A DNA stretch of 9,667 nt from Methanomassiliicoccales archaeon (GTDB lineage Archaea > Thermoplasmatota > Thermoplasmata > Methanomassiliicoccales > JACIVX01), in the NCBI GenBank assembly GCA_028679985.1, contig JAJRAH010000002.1:1-9667 (forward strand), written 5' to 3'. Below the pieces are notes generated by a model that made no database searches, was not told the DNA's origin, and saw only the letters and a program-made list of their open reading frames with translations. Positions 1 through 6,760 of this stretch are shown one piece after another (position 1 is the stretch's first letter; each line of letters opens with the position of its first letter). The position numbers and the translations under genes were made by a program.

Positions 1-2177
1 AGGGCATCCTGGAAACTCGGTGCTTTCTCCAATGCCGCCTCGTACAATTCGAGCGCTTTGATGATCTCCTTCTTTCTTTCCGAGACTATGCCGAGCGCGT
101 TGAGCGCATCGGCGCTCTGCTCGATCCTCAAAGCGGAAGTGAAGAGCTCCTGAGCTCCGTCCAAGTCGTTCGTGCTCAAACGGCACATGCCAACGTTCAG
201 AAGAAACGCAGGGCGCCTGTCGATCAACAACGCCTCGCTCAGACATTTCTCAGCCTCCTCCAAGGCGCCTTTCACGTACAGAACGCATCCGAGATTGTTC
301 CACGCGTCCGCATAGATAGGTGCGATCTGGACCGCCTCATTGAGTACGTTCTCAGCCTCGTCTAGCTCCCCTGCGAAACGCAGGCAGACGCCGAGACAGC
401 TCAACAGCTCGGGCGATCCCGGGAATTCGTCGAGACACTTCCTCAGGACCTCGGACGCCTCCTTGTACTTCCCCTGTTTTATTAGCGCGATTGCCAGAAT
501 ACGATCCAACCTGCCGTGGTCTCCTCCGCTCTCTCGCGCAGCGATGACAGCCCTCTCCTCGTGATGCAAGTCGAGAAGCAGCAGACAGCGCCTCGCAAGC
601 GCCTCCGCAGAATCCTGAGTGCCTTCGAGGAGCCTAAGGCAGTCCTCCTTGCGTCCCAAGCGGTATGTGAGAGCCTCGAGATCAAGACGCAGCTCGTTGT
701 TGCGAGGATCCTCCCTGACCCCTTCCTTCAGAGCGACCAACGCCTCCTCGAGTCTGCCGAGTTCGAGTAGTATCCCAGCCTGATTCAAGTAGACCTCCGG
801 TGCACTGGGTTTCATTTCGATGCACTTCTCGAGCTCGTCCAACGCGCCCTCAAGCTCTCCAGAGGCCTTCATGAGGAGGGAAGAAATCATGTACTCTCTG
901 CAGAGGTCCCCGGCCTCTTTCGTCACCTCGTGTCTGCCTATCATTCCCGCGGCCGCCAGGGCTTCATCCCTCTCCCTCGTCGCGTCCGTCAACGTAGGAT
1001 CGAGAACTGCCGCAACTGCGAAGGATTTCGCCGCCTCTTCGAACATTCCAGCGGTCTTCTGGGCGAGTCCCAACTTCATCCACAGATCGGATCTTCCCCG
1101 CTGGAGCTTGACGGCCTCCCTCAACGATTCGATCGCCTCAGTGAGCTTCCCCATTTCCGAGAGCAGAGAGCCTTTGTTGACCAACGGATCGACGAAAGAG
1201 GGGTCGATCGCGGCCGCGGCGTCGAATGATTGCAGCGCCTCGTCCGACCTTTTCATCGCCTTCAATATCAGGCCGCGGTTGTTCAAAGCCCTTTGACTGT
1301 TCGGGTAGAACTTCAGCATGCTTTCGTAGACGCTGAGAGCTTCCTCCAGTCTCCCTAGCTGGAAAAGCGTAGCACCCTTATTCAGCATTGCCGCGGCCAT
1401 GCGGGGAGAGAACTTCAATGCCATATCGCATGCCTCGATCTCCTTCCCCAAATCTCCGAGCTCATGCAGTATCAACCCCATGAGGTACCAGGAAGACGCG
1501 TCGTTCGGCATCAGCTCGGCGGCCTTCCTGCAGGTCGCGAGAGCCTCTTCGTAGTCGCCTAGCTCCATCAGGACGCTCGTCTTCTTCTGCAAGGCGGCGT
1601 AGTGAGTGGGTTTCAATTCGAGCGCTCTGTCAAGTTTGCTCAGCGCCTCCCTGTATCTGGCATGCTCTATGTCGTCGTCGGCGCTCTCCATCACATCGTC
1701 GAGCTTCCCGACAGACGGCAGGAACCGATCCCCCTCCCGCTCGAGAATTCTCTTATCCACCTCCTTGAGGAGCGGTTTCGCCAGGTCGTAGCGCTTCATC
1801 AGCGCGAGGAACTTCGGTCTGTCGGCGATGGCGATGCCGGAGGATTTTGCGAAATCGAGCGCTTCCTTTTCGAACTCGTGAGTTGCCACGAGCGCGGGAA
1901 GACGTCCTTCCGTCGCCGCCTTGTCTTTGATAGACTTCAAACCTTTGATCGAGGCGTGATCCTGACGCTTCGAGACCATGACGAGATAGCTGCCTTCCTT
2001 TCCGCTGCCCTCGGCAAACACGACGTCGTCAGACAGGGCCGCAGCGGTGACCTTCAGCCCCATGCTCTCCAAGAGACGAACGGCGAGCTCTCTGAATTCC
2101 TCGGGTCTCAGATCCCGGACCGCCTTGATGATCCGCGCATCGAGGCTCTCATCGATCATCAGCCCCAGGTCGTTCAT
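1..2177 (-). CDS. Long TPR-repeat protein with N-terminal Mrr-like domain (partial, runs off left edge)
   Basis: The frame is open from ATG 2177 to base 1, giving 725 residues without a stop; the C-terminus lies outside the window. Residues about 22-130 resemble the Mrr/restriction-endonuclease-like (PD-(D/E)XK) fold: a helix with PEEF near 25-28, LLESMG near 35-40, acidic D50-D51, a strand ending in VSK (K70), then LVATHEF and GIAIADR. In active family members the strand usually carries Q/E-x-K; here Q/E is replaced by V68, so nuclease activity is doubtful. From about residue 160 to the edge there are tandem 34-residue TPR units (recurring LGxxEEAL and A-(I/L)-xxxP patterns), a protein-binding scaffold. 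The start has GGTGA with a 4-base spacer and overlaps the upstream gene as ATGA, so translation is probably coupled. No signal peptide or membrane segment is seen, so it is probably cytoplasmic. TPR is certain, the Mrr-like assignment is probable, and the role is unknown. Confidence 0.88.
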   Translation of the reverse strand, partial: MNDLGLMIDESLDARIIKAVRDLRPEEFRELAVRLLESMGLKVTAAALSDDVVFAEGSGKEGSYLVMVSKRQDHASIKGLKSIKDKAATEGRLPALVATHEFEKEALDFAKSSGIAIADRPKFLALMKRYDLAKPLLKEVDKRILEREGDRFLPSVGKLDDVMESADDDIEHARYREALSKLDRALELKPTHYAALQKKTSVLMELGDYEEALATCRKAAELMPNDASSWYLMGLILHELGDLGKEIEACDMALKFSPRMAAAMLNKGATLFQLGRLEEALSVYESMLKFYPNSQRALNNRGLILKAMKRSDEALQSFDAAAAIDPSFVDPLVNKGSLLSEMGKLTEAIESLREAVKLQRGRSDLWMKLGLAQKTAGMFEEAAKSFAVAAVLDPTLTDATRERDEALAAAGMIGRHEVTKEAGDLCREYMISSLLMKASGELEGALDELEKCIEMKPSAPEVYLNQAGILLELGRLEEALVALKEGVREDPRNNELRLDLEALTYRLGRKEDCLRLLEGTQDSAEALARRCLLLLDLHHEERAVIAARESGGDHGRLDRILAIALIKQGKYKEASEVLRKCLDEFPGSPELLSCLGVCLRFAGELDEAENVLNEAVQIAPIYADAWNNLGCVLYVKGALEEAEKCLSEALLIDRRPAFLLNVGMCRLSTNDLDGAQELFTSALRIEQSADALNALGIVSERKKEIIKALELYEAALEKAPSFQDA

Positions 2178-2980
2178 CTTGTCACCTCGATCAGGGCTTT
2201 GAGCCGGGAGATCCTCTCGTCTCTCACCTTTCCCGGGATGCTCTCCAATACCTGGACCGCCTGCGATTGCATTCCGCTCTCGACGAGCATAGTCGCCTTG
2301 ACGATCAGAAGGTGCGCTCTCGCCGCTTCCGATCTCTCCCCCTCGATCCTGTCCTCGATCATCGACAGGGCCTTCTCCGAATTGCCGGCCCAATGATCGA
2401 GCAGTATCTCATTGATGGCAGCGGCATCGCTCAACGAGGGATAGGGCAAGGACCTAGCGTACAACGTTCTTACCGCTTCGGTGTACTTCTGAACGAATGG
2501 CAGGACAGCCGAGGCCTCGATGGGAAGCCTGGAGACCTCTCTCACCAAAAGCGCCAGCACGTTTCCCATGCGAATCGAGGCTGCGGCCCATTGCTCCGTC
2601 TTGAAATCCGATTCCACCGCGTTCTGCAAGATGCTCCATATCATACCTCTGCGCGGGAGCCTTTCGTCCCCTCTCAAGTACAGCCCGACGCCCAATCCGG
2701 TCAAGTAGCCGCTGACGAACAGGGGCAGGCCGCTCTTGTCCTCGGAGGCAAGTATCTCCCTAAGACGCAGGGCAGGCTCCGGGCCTTTGGAATAAGAAAC
2801 GTCCGCTGAAGACACAGGCCCGATCCTGAGACACGGACTGCTGATCTGAAACATGCGCTGATCCGATTTGGGATCCAAAGCGGTCGGCAGGAGCACTAAA
2901 GGATCGTCTATTGCCCCGAAGCATTTCTCACAGAGTAGAGCGGATCCCTTCGTCTCCCCGCCGCAAACCACGCAACCCAA
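2174..2980 (-). CDS. Zinc-ribbon plus alpha-helical (TPR-like) hypothetical protein
   Basis: This is a 268-residue protein I do not recognise by name. The N-terminus has two Cys pairs, C3-x2-C6 and C17-x2-C20, typical of a small zinc ribbon. The rest (about 75-268) reads as amphipathic helices, and the last 80 residues look like one or two degenerate TPR units, as in the next gene. The start is taken as TTG 2980: it is preceded by GGTGT with a 4-base spacer, nearly the same signal as at three other genes here, and it places the Cys pairs at the extreme N-terminus; no in-frame ATG fits better. It lies 40 bp after elp3 and overlaps the TPR gene by 4 bp (ATGA), so the two proteins are probably made together and may interact. 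No catalytic motif is seen. Function is unknown. Confidence 0.8.
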   Translation of the reverse strand: MGCVVCGGETKGSALLCEKCFGAIDDPLVLLPTALDPKSDQRMFQISSPCLRIGPVSSADVSYSKGPEPALRLREILASEDKSGLPLFVSGYLTGLGVGLYLRGDERLPRRGMIWSILQNAVESDFKTEQWAAASIRMGNVLALLVREVSRLPIEASAVLPFVQKYTEAVRTLYARSLPYPSLSDAAAINEILLDHWAGNSEKALSMIEDRIEGERSEAARAHLLIVKATMLVESGMQSQAVQVLESIPGKVRDERISRLKALIEVTR

Positions 2981-3020
2981 TGGAACACCAGTTCGAGTAT
3001 GCGTGACATGGAATAAAACA

Positions 3021-4565
3021 CTACCTGAACGGTTTTGCCATGTAGGTCCCTGAGCGCTCGTATCCGATCGAAGCGTAGTACCTCCGCGCTCCCACTCCGC
3101 TAGTGACGAGAACCCCGCTGCAGCCTGCCTCCCGCGCTAGTCTCTCCGCCTCCGCCACAAGTTCCTTCCCGAATCCGTGGTGCTGCCATGCCTCCCCCGA
3201 GTCGCCGATCGGAATCATCTGCCCGAATACCTTCAGCTCTCTGAGGTGTGCGGAGTCTCCGGGGAACGAAGATCCAATTCTCAGTCTTGCGTAGCCGACG
3301 AGAGCCCTAATCTCGGGAATCTCGAACGAGATGAAATGCTCCGTGCCTCCGGAGGCCTCGTAGCTCAGAATGGTCAGGTGCGGCTCGTCCCTTTCGTAGG
3401 ATTCCAAGCCCATCAATCCCACCTCACGGCACCTGATACAGTTGCACCTGGAGCCTTCGAGGCTCATCCTCTCCTTGACAAGCAGCCTAATATGGCCTTT
3501 GTCCACGCCGGCCTCGATCAACGGGACTGGTATGTCTCTTTGTATGCGCTGTATCCTGACGTATGGCGGGACTATCTTCTTCATCTCGGCGATCACTCTC
3601 ACAGCCTCTTCGGTCGAGTACGGCGAATACTTGCCTTCCTGCCACATCTCGTGCAGGCGTGTGCCTTTGACCACCAAGGTAGGGTAGATCTTGATCATGT
3701 CGGGCCTGAATCGCTCGTCGCTGAACACCCTAGCGAAGCTTTCTATGTCCTTCTCTGGGTTGGAACCCGGAAGGCCTGGCATGATATGGTAGCAGACCTT
3801 CAGACCCCTGTCCTTGGCGACCTTCGTCGCCTGTGCGACCGCCTCCACCCCATGTCCTCTGTTCACTCCTTGCAGGACTTCATCGTCAAGTATCTGAACG
3901 CCCAGCTCGACTCTTGTGGCCCCGAGCTCCATCGAGAAGGCGGCTTCCGGGTCGTCGAAAACGTCCGGCCTCGTCTCGATCGTCATGCCGATGCATCGGT
4001 GGGCCGAAGTCTCATTCTTAAGCTGCGCCTCCGAAAGATCCACGCTGTCTTCTCCATTGAGGGCGTCCAAGCATCTCTGGACGAAAGAAGTCTGATACTC
4101 CACCGGTCTGGAAGTGAAAGTTCCTCCCATGATTATGAGGTCGATCTTATCCGTCGGATGACCGATCGCTTCGAGCTGCCTGACTCTGTTGGATACTTGA
4201 CCGAACGGATCGAAATCGTTTGCCAAAGCCCTTCTCGCGGCGGGCTCCTTGCCCGTGTACGATTGAGGGGATCCGGTTTCGACGCCGCCCGGACAGTACG
4301 AGCACTTGCCGTGAGGACATGGAGCCGGAGAGGTCATGACGGCGACCACTGCGACCCCGCTGAGCGTCCGAACCGGCTTCCTGCGCAGTAAGCGCTCCAC
4401 GATAGGAAGCGTGTCCGGGTCCGCCTCTGCTAGGGTCTCCGAGTTCGGCGGGACTCGCCCCAGACCATACTCCTTCGACAGCGCGATCTTGGAGATCTGG
4501 AGTGTCTTCCGATCTCTTATCGTTCCATCCAATATCATGCTCAGTAAACGCTCGTGATAGCCCAC
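3021..4565 (-). CDS. elp3: Elp3 family tRNA uridine-34 carboxymethyl-transferase (radical SAM + GNAT)
   Basis: This is an archaeal stand-alone Elp3, which adds a carboxymethyl group at C5 of wobble uridine-34 in tRNA using acetyl-CoA, SAM and a 4Fe-4S cluster. Numbered from the GTG start (514 residues), the radical SAM cysteines are C83, C88 and C91 in CPHGKCSYCPGG. GGTFTSRP follows near 147 and TIETRPD near 195. The zinc-site cysteines C374, C376 and C379 are present. The C-terminal GNAT domain (about 395-514) has the acetyl-CoA loop QHHGFGK near 461 and a Tyr-rich end (YYASIGY). Length and domain order are normal for the family. GTG 4565 is chosen because GGTGA lies 4 bases upstream, exactly as at the binding-protein and TPR genes. 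The in-frame ATG at 4583 would add six residues but has no visible ribosome site. The gene is probably co-transcribed with the zinc-ribbon gene 40 bp downstream. Confidence 0.96.
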   Translation of the reverse strand: MGYHERLLSMILDGTIRDRKTLQISKIALSKEYGLGRVPPNSETLAEADPDTLPIVERLLRRKPVRTLSGVAVVAVMTSPAPCPHGKCSYCPGGVETGSPQSYTGKEPAARRALANDFDPFGQVSNRVRQLEAIGHPTDKIDLIIMGGTFTSRPVEYQTSFVQRCLDALNGEDSVDLSEAQLKNETSAHRCIGMTIETRPDVFDDPEAAFSMELGATRVELGVQILDDEVLQGVNRGHGVEAVAQATKVAKDRGLKVCYHIMPGLPGSNPEKDIESFARVFSDERFRPDMIKIYPTLVVKGTRLHEMWQEGKYSPYSTEEAVRVIAEMKKIVPPYVRIQRIQRDIPVPLIEAGVDKGHIRLLVKERMSLEGSRCNCIRCREVGLMGLESYERDEPHLTILSYEASGGTEHFISFEIPEIRALVGYARLRIGSSFPGDSAHLRELKVFGQMIPIGDSGEAWQHHGFGKELVAEAERLAREAGCSGVLVTSGVGARRYYASIGYERSGTYMAKPFR

Positions 4566-4569
4566 GGAA

Positions 4570-4574
4570 TCACC
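4570..4574 (-). promoter_or_regulatory. elp3: Ribosome binding site GGTGA deciding the elp3 start
   Basis: GGTGA reads on the minus strand at 4574-4570, followed by the 4-base spacer TTCC and GTG 4565-4563. The same GGTGA plus 4-base layout precedes the TPR gene (2186-2182) and the binding-protein gene (5636-5640). This favours GTG 4565 over ATG 4583. Confidence 0.6.
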
Positions 4575-4586
4575 ATTGCACATTCG

Positions 4587-4607
4587 AATAAAAAGACTGC
4601 GTACGCA
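4587..4607 (-). promoter_or_regulatory. Palindrome plus T-rich tract between the small gene and elp3
   Basis: On the minus strand a perfect 10-base palindrome TGCGTACGCA (4607-4598) is followed by GTC and TTTTTATT (4594-4587). The T-rich stretch could be a T-tract terminator for the upstream regulator/small-protein pair, or a TATA-like box for elp3. As a TATA box it sits only about 13 bases from the GGTGA site, which is too close for an mRNA containing that site. As a hairpin the palindrome could form only four pairs around a 2-base loop. The two roles cannot be separated by eye. Confidence 0.35.
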
Positions 4608-4641
4608 AGACGAGGGGGGTTCGGAACGAGGAACATCTCCT

Positions 4642-4929
4642 CTATCCGAAGTAAACGCCTCGCTCCTCCATTCCCTTCTCCTTCTCTTCCTGGCTGATAG
4701 AAATCAAATCCAACGAAAGAACCGCGATGCAAGGGATGACCCGTATCCGTCCCGCGTCCTCTCCATGACTCGAGTCCAGCTCGATCCCTATCGCGGAATC
4801 GTGCCCGAAGGGGATGTATCCCTTGAACACTCCGACGGAGACTATCGGCTTTCCGTCGCCCCCGCTGCTCACCACCTTCCACTTTGATCCTTTAGTCAGA
4901 GTAGGCTCGCTCCCCTCTTTCGCAGGCAT
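4642..4929 (-). CDS. Small conserved-looking hypothetical protein (95 aa)
   Basis: I do not recognise a named family. The protein is 95 residues, soluble, with no signal peptide. Residues about 15-76 alternate in a beta-strand pattern: a WKVV strand, a KPIVSVG strand, KGY with FGHDSAIGIELD, then GRIRVIP followed by a hydrophobic strand. The tail (about 80-95) is rich in Glu and Lys. The beta part suggests a small barrel or sandwich; this is inference. The regulator's TAG stop at 4932-4930 directly abuts this ATG with no gap, and GAGGAG inside the last codons of the regulator serves as ribosome site. Translation is therefore probably coupled, and the protein may act with the regulator. The antisense and out-of-frame ORFs over this stretch are not credible. 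Confidence 0.78.
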   Translation of the reverse strand: MPAKEGSEPTLTKGSKWKVVSSGGDGKPIVSVGVFKGYIPFGHDSAIGIELDSSHGEDAGRIRVIPCIAVLSLDLISISQEEKEKGMEERGVYFG

Positions 4930-5382
4930 CTAGCGCTCCTCCTCGATCAACTTCTGAAGGTGATCCACGGTTTTCCTGTATCCGTCCATAGCCATCTCGA
5001 CGTTCGCTTCAGTGAAGTTCCACGCCTTCTTGAGGTCGCCGTAGCGGATTCTGTATCCCTTCTTGCTCTGCTTACCCCGCTCCGTCGCGACCTCTTCGAT
5101 TACATCCATCCCTTTCAACTTGTTCAGGTGCCGGTATATCGTGGGCTTGGTCGTCTTCAATGTCGCTGCCAGTTCCTCAACGAGCCAGACCCTCTTCATA
5201 TTTCTCATGAAGCACTTCATGAACAGCTTGTACGGCACGCTGTCCTTGACATCGGTCGCCTCGGTCTTCGGATCATATCCCGTCGGTAAGTAGCCTATCT
5301 GCGTGAGAAACTGGAGAGCTACGTCATCGACGTCGTCCAGCGGCGTCAAGGGGGTGTTGCTAACGACAGTCAGTTCGAACAT
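4930..5382 (-). CDS. Winged-helix transcriptional regulator, divergent from the ABC transporter
   Basis: The protein is 150 residues. Residues about 53-115 form a winged helix-turn-helix of the ArsR/MarR-like archaeal type: VWLVEELAATL (about 65-75), a turn, the recognition helix KPTIYRHLNKLKGM (about 79-92), then a basic wing (residues 102-113, ERGKQSKKGYRI). The segment 120-150 is a charged helix that could form a dimer coiled coil. No metal-binding Cys/His cluster is seen, so the signal sensed is unknown. The ATG has no clear ribosome site, but a TATA-like box about 25 bases upstream would allow a leaderless transcript. It is divergently placed to the importer across a 262-bp spacer containing paired dyads, and it is directly followed by the 95-residue gene. 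Control of the importer is an inference from position. Confidence 0.88.
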   Translation of the reverse strand: MFELTVVSNTPLTPLDDVDDVALQFLTQIGYLPTGYDPKTEATDVKDSVPYKLFMKCFMRNMKRVWLVEELAATLKTTKPTIYRHLNKLKGMDVIEEVATERGKQSKKGYRIRYGDLKKAWNFTEANVEMAMDGYRKTVDHLQKLIEEER

Positions 5383-5400
5383 ATTATCAAGTTCATTGAT

Positions 5401-5410
5401 ACAAAATAAG
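5401..5410 (-). promoter_or_regulatory. TATA-like box for the winged-helix regulator gene
   Basis: The minus strand reads CTTATTTTGT at 5410-5401, preceded by a purine-rich AGGG that could be a BRE. Its centre is about 24-26 bases before ATG 5382, the spacing expected for a leaderless archaeal transcript. This fits the lack of a ribosome site at that start. No transcription start was measured. Confidence 0.4.
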
Positions 5411-5498
5411 CCCTATAATTCTTTTCTCATGTACCCACCTATTCTCGCAGAACCCCTCCGCACCTCAAAACAATAGAGCGTCGAAGATTGCCTTATGC

Positions 5499-5534
5499 GA
5501 ACAATTGTTGAGATATCTAGAACAATCGTTTAGA
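5499..5534. promoter_or_regulatory. Paired dyad operator candidate in the divergent promoter region
   Basis: Two near-identical 15-base units, GAACAATTGTTGAGA (5499-5513) and GAACAATCGTTTAGA (5520-5534), match at 13 of 15 positions and lie exactly 21 bp apart, two turns of DNA. The core of the first, AACAATTGTT, is a perfect palindrome. The second differs by one base. A third short palindrome, AGATATCT (5511-5518), lies between them. This is the layout of a site for two dimers on one DNA face. The site is upstream of both TATA-like boxes, which suits an activator or a shared control point. The rest of the 262-bp spacer shows no gene. Confidence 0.55.
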
Positions 5535-5605
5535 CGCCCAGATGTACAAGATTTAGGAGAAACACGTACAAACAGGTCATATTCTCCCTCATAAGGGCAA
5601 AATCA

Positions 5606-5611
5606 TTTATA
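5606..5611 (+). promoter_or_regulatory. TATA box of the ABC transporter operon
   Basis: TTTATA at 5606-5611 lies in an AT-rich stretch with AAAATC upstream as a possible BRE. Initiation about 25 bases later would fall near 5632-5636, just before the GGTGA ribosome site (5636-5640) and GTG 5645. The position is consistent, but the start site is not shown. Confidence 0.55.
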
Positions 5612-5644
5612 GGTACGTCATTTTTTTCAACTCAAGGTGATCCG

Positions 5645-6760
5645 GTGAAACTAAAACCTGCAATTTCCGCGTTCTTGGTCATCGCTGTCGCCATCACCGG
5701 CATCGCTGCCGCTGGGTGCCTAGGAGGAGAATCGTCGGAGAAGATAGTGTACTGGACGCAGATAGGTCCTAAGCTTCAGCAGGTTGCGATTGAGAGAGGT
5801 GATGTCGACGGCGGTGTCAGCTGGGAACCGTACGTGTCTGACTCGATAATAGCTGGGTCGGCGGAACCCCTTGTCTGGTCAGGGGAAGTGTGGCCAAATC
5901 ATCCCTGTTGCGTCGTAGCAGTGAACAAGGTGTTTGCAGAGAGCCACCCTGACCTCGTGATGAGAGTCTTGAAAGCTCACATAGAGGCAAATGAGTGGGT
6001 TGCGGATGCGATAACGAAAAAGACAACCGACCCGACGAACTACACGATGTTGCTCGAGATGGGGGCAGCTTTCAGCGCGAGAAACAACACTGTCGTTGAT
6101 GCAGCAATGCAGCACATGACACTAGACTACAGGATGACACAGGATTTCTACAACTACCTTTCGACCTTCACTCAGGCATACTTGGATCTAGGGGTGCTGA
6201 AGCAGAGCGATCTGACGTCAAGAGGATATGGTTCGATTAACGACTTTGTGACGAGTTACGTCGAAAGCAGCTATCTTGCTGGTGCAGACACAAAGACGAC
6301 CAGCGGCGTCATCGTCGGCAGCGTTAGCATGGCCTACCTGACGGGAGACCTACATCAGTTTGCACGGGTAGTCGCATCCAACAGGACCATCTTCGATGGA
6401 ACCGAGTTCGAGGGGAAGAACTTTTTTGAGATATACGGTGTGGAAATCACTGACCCGCTTCCTGGCGGCTACGCAGTCGGAGGAGACATAATGGATGCAT
6501 TCAAGGCCGGCGTTGCCGACATGGGATACCTCGGAGCGCCTCCAGCCATACTCAAGCACATGACGGCGGGTGTGAACACAATGATCGTGGCGCAGGCAAA
6601 CACCGAGGGATCCGCATTGATCGTGAACCCGACTATCACATCTATCGACGAACTCAAAGGGAAGACGATCGCCACTCCTGGTCCGTCGTCAATCCAGCAA
6701 CTCCTGTTCCTCTCGATAGCTGAGAGCAATGGTTTCACAGTGAAGCTAGCTGGGACCTAA
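5645..6760 (+). CDS. ABC transporter substrate-binding lipoprotein, NMT1/SsuA-like, circularly permuted
   Basis: The protein is 371 residues and starts at GTG with GGTGA 4 bases upstream. Residues 1-25 form a signal peptide with lipobox AAGC (C25), so it is probably a membrane-anchored extracellular binding protein. The family hallmarks are all present but in reversed order. First comes the segment normally second: RGDVDG (about 51-56), SWEPYVS (59-65) and WPNHPCCVV (83-91), with the usual helical end to about 212. A linker (about 213-224) leads to the segment normally first: AYLTGDLHQFA (230-240), DIMDAFKAGVADMGYLGAPP (281-300), AQANTEGSALIV (316-327), LKGKTIATPGPSSIQ (337-351). The C-terminal VKLAGT would join onto N-terminal KIVYWTQIGPKLQ exactly where the normal chain crosses between lobes. 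Substrate is unknown (nitrate, sulfonate, taurine, thiamine-precursor and other ligands occur in the family). Permease and ATPase follow. Confidence 0.92.
   Translation: MKLKPAISAFLVIAVAITGIAAAGCLGGESSEKIVYWTQIGPKLQQVAIERGDVDGGVSWEPYVSDSIIAGSAEPLVWSGEVWPNHPCCVVAVNKVFAESHPDLVMRVLKAHIEANEWVADAITKKTTDPTNYTMLLEMGAAFSARNNTVVDAAMQHMTLDYRMTQDFYNYLSTFTQAYLDLGVLKQSDLTSRGYGSINDFVTSYVESSYLAGADTKTTSGVIVGSVSMAYLTGDLHQFARVVASNRTIFDGTEFEGKNFFEIYGVEITDPLPGGYAVGGDIMDAFKAGVADMGYLGAPPAILKHMTAGVNTMIVAQANTEGSALIVNPTITSIDELKGKTIATPGPSSIQQLLFLSIAESNGFTVKLAGT

Noticed and set aside
1602..2396. 264-residue plus-strand open frame opposite the TPR and zinc-ribbon genes
   Set aside because: It crosses two real coupled minus-strand genes and has no family features.
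3177..4391. 404-residue plus-strand open frame opposite elp3
   Set aside because: It is wholly antisense to a gene with unmistakable Elp3 motifs, has no recognisable domains, and reflects the codon bias of a GC-rich gene.
4541..4882. 113-residue minus-strand frame overlapping the 95-residue gene
   Set aside because: The other frame has coupled start, ribosome site and beta-pattern protein; this one is arginine-rich shadow sequence that would also run into elp3.
5557..5587. GGAGAA and TTCTCC inverted arms in the divergent spacer
   Set aside because: Six bases around a 19-base loop, upstream of the likely transcription start, is expected by chance and would not form RNA.
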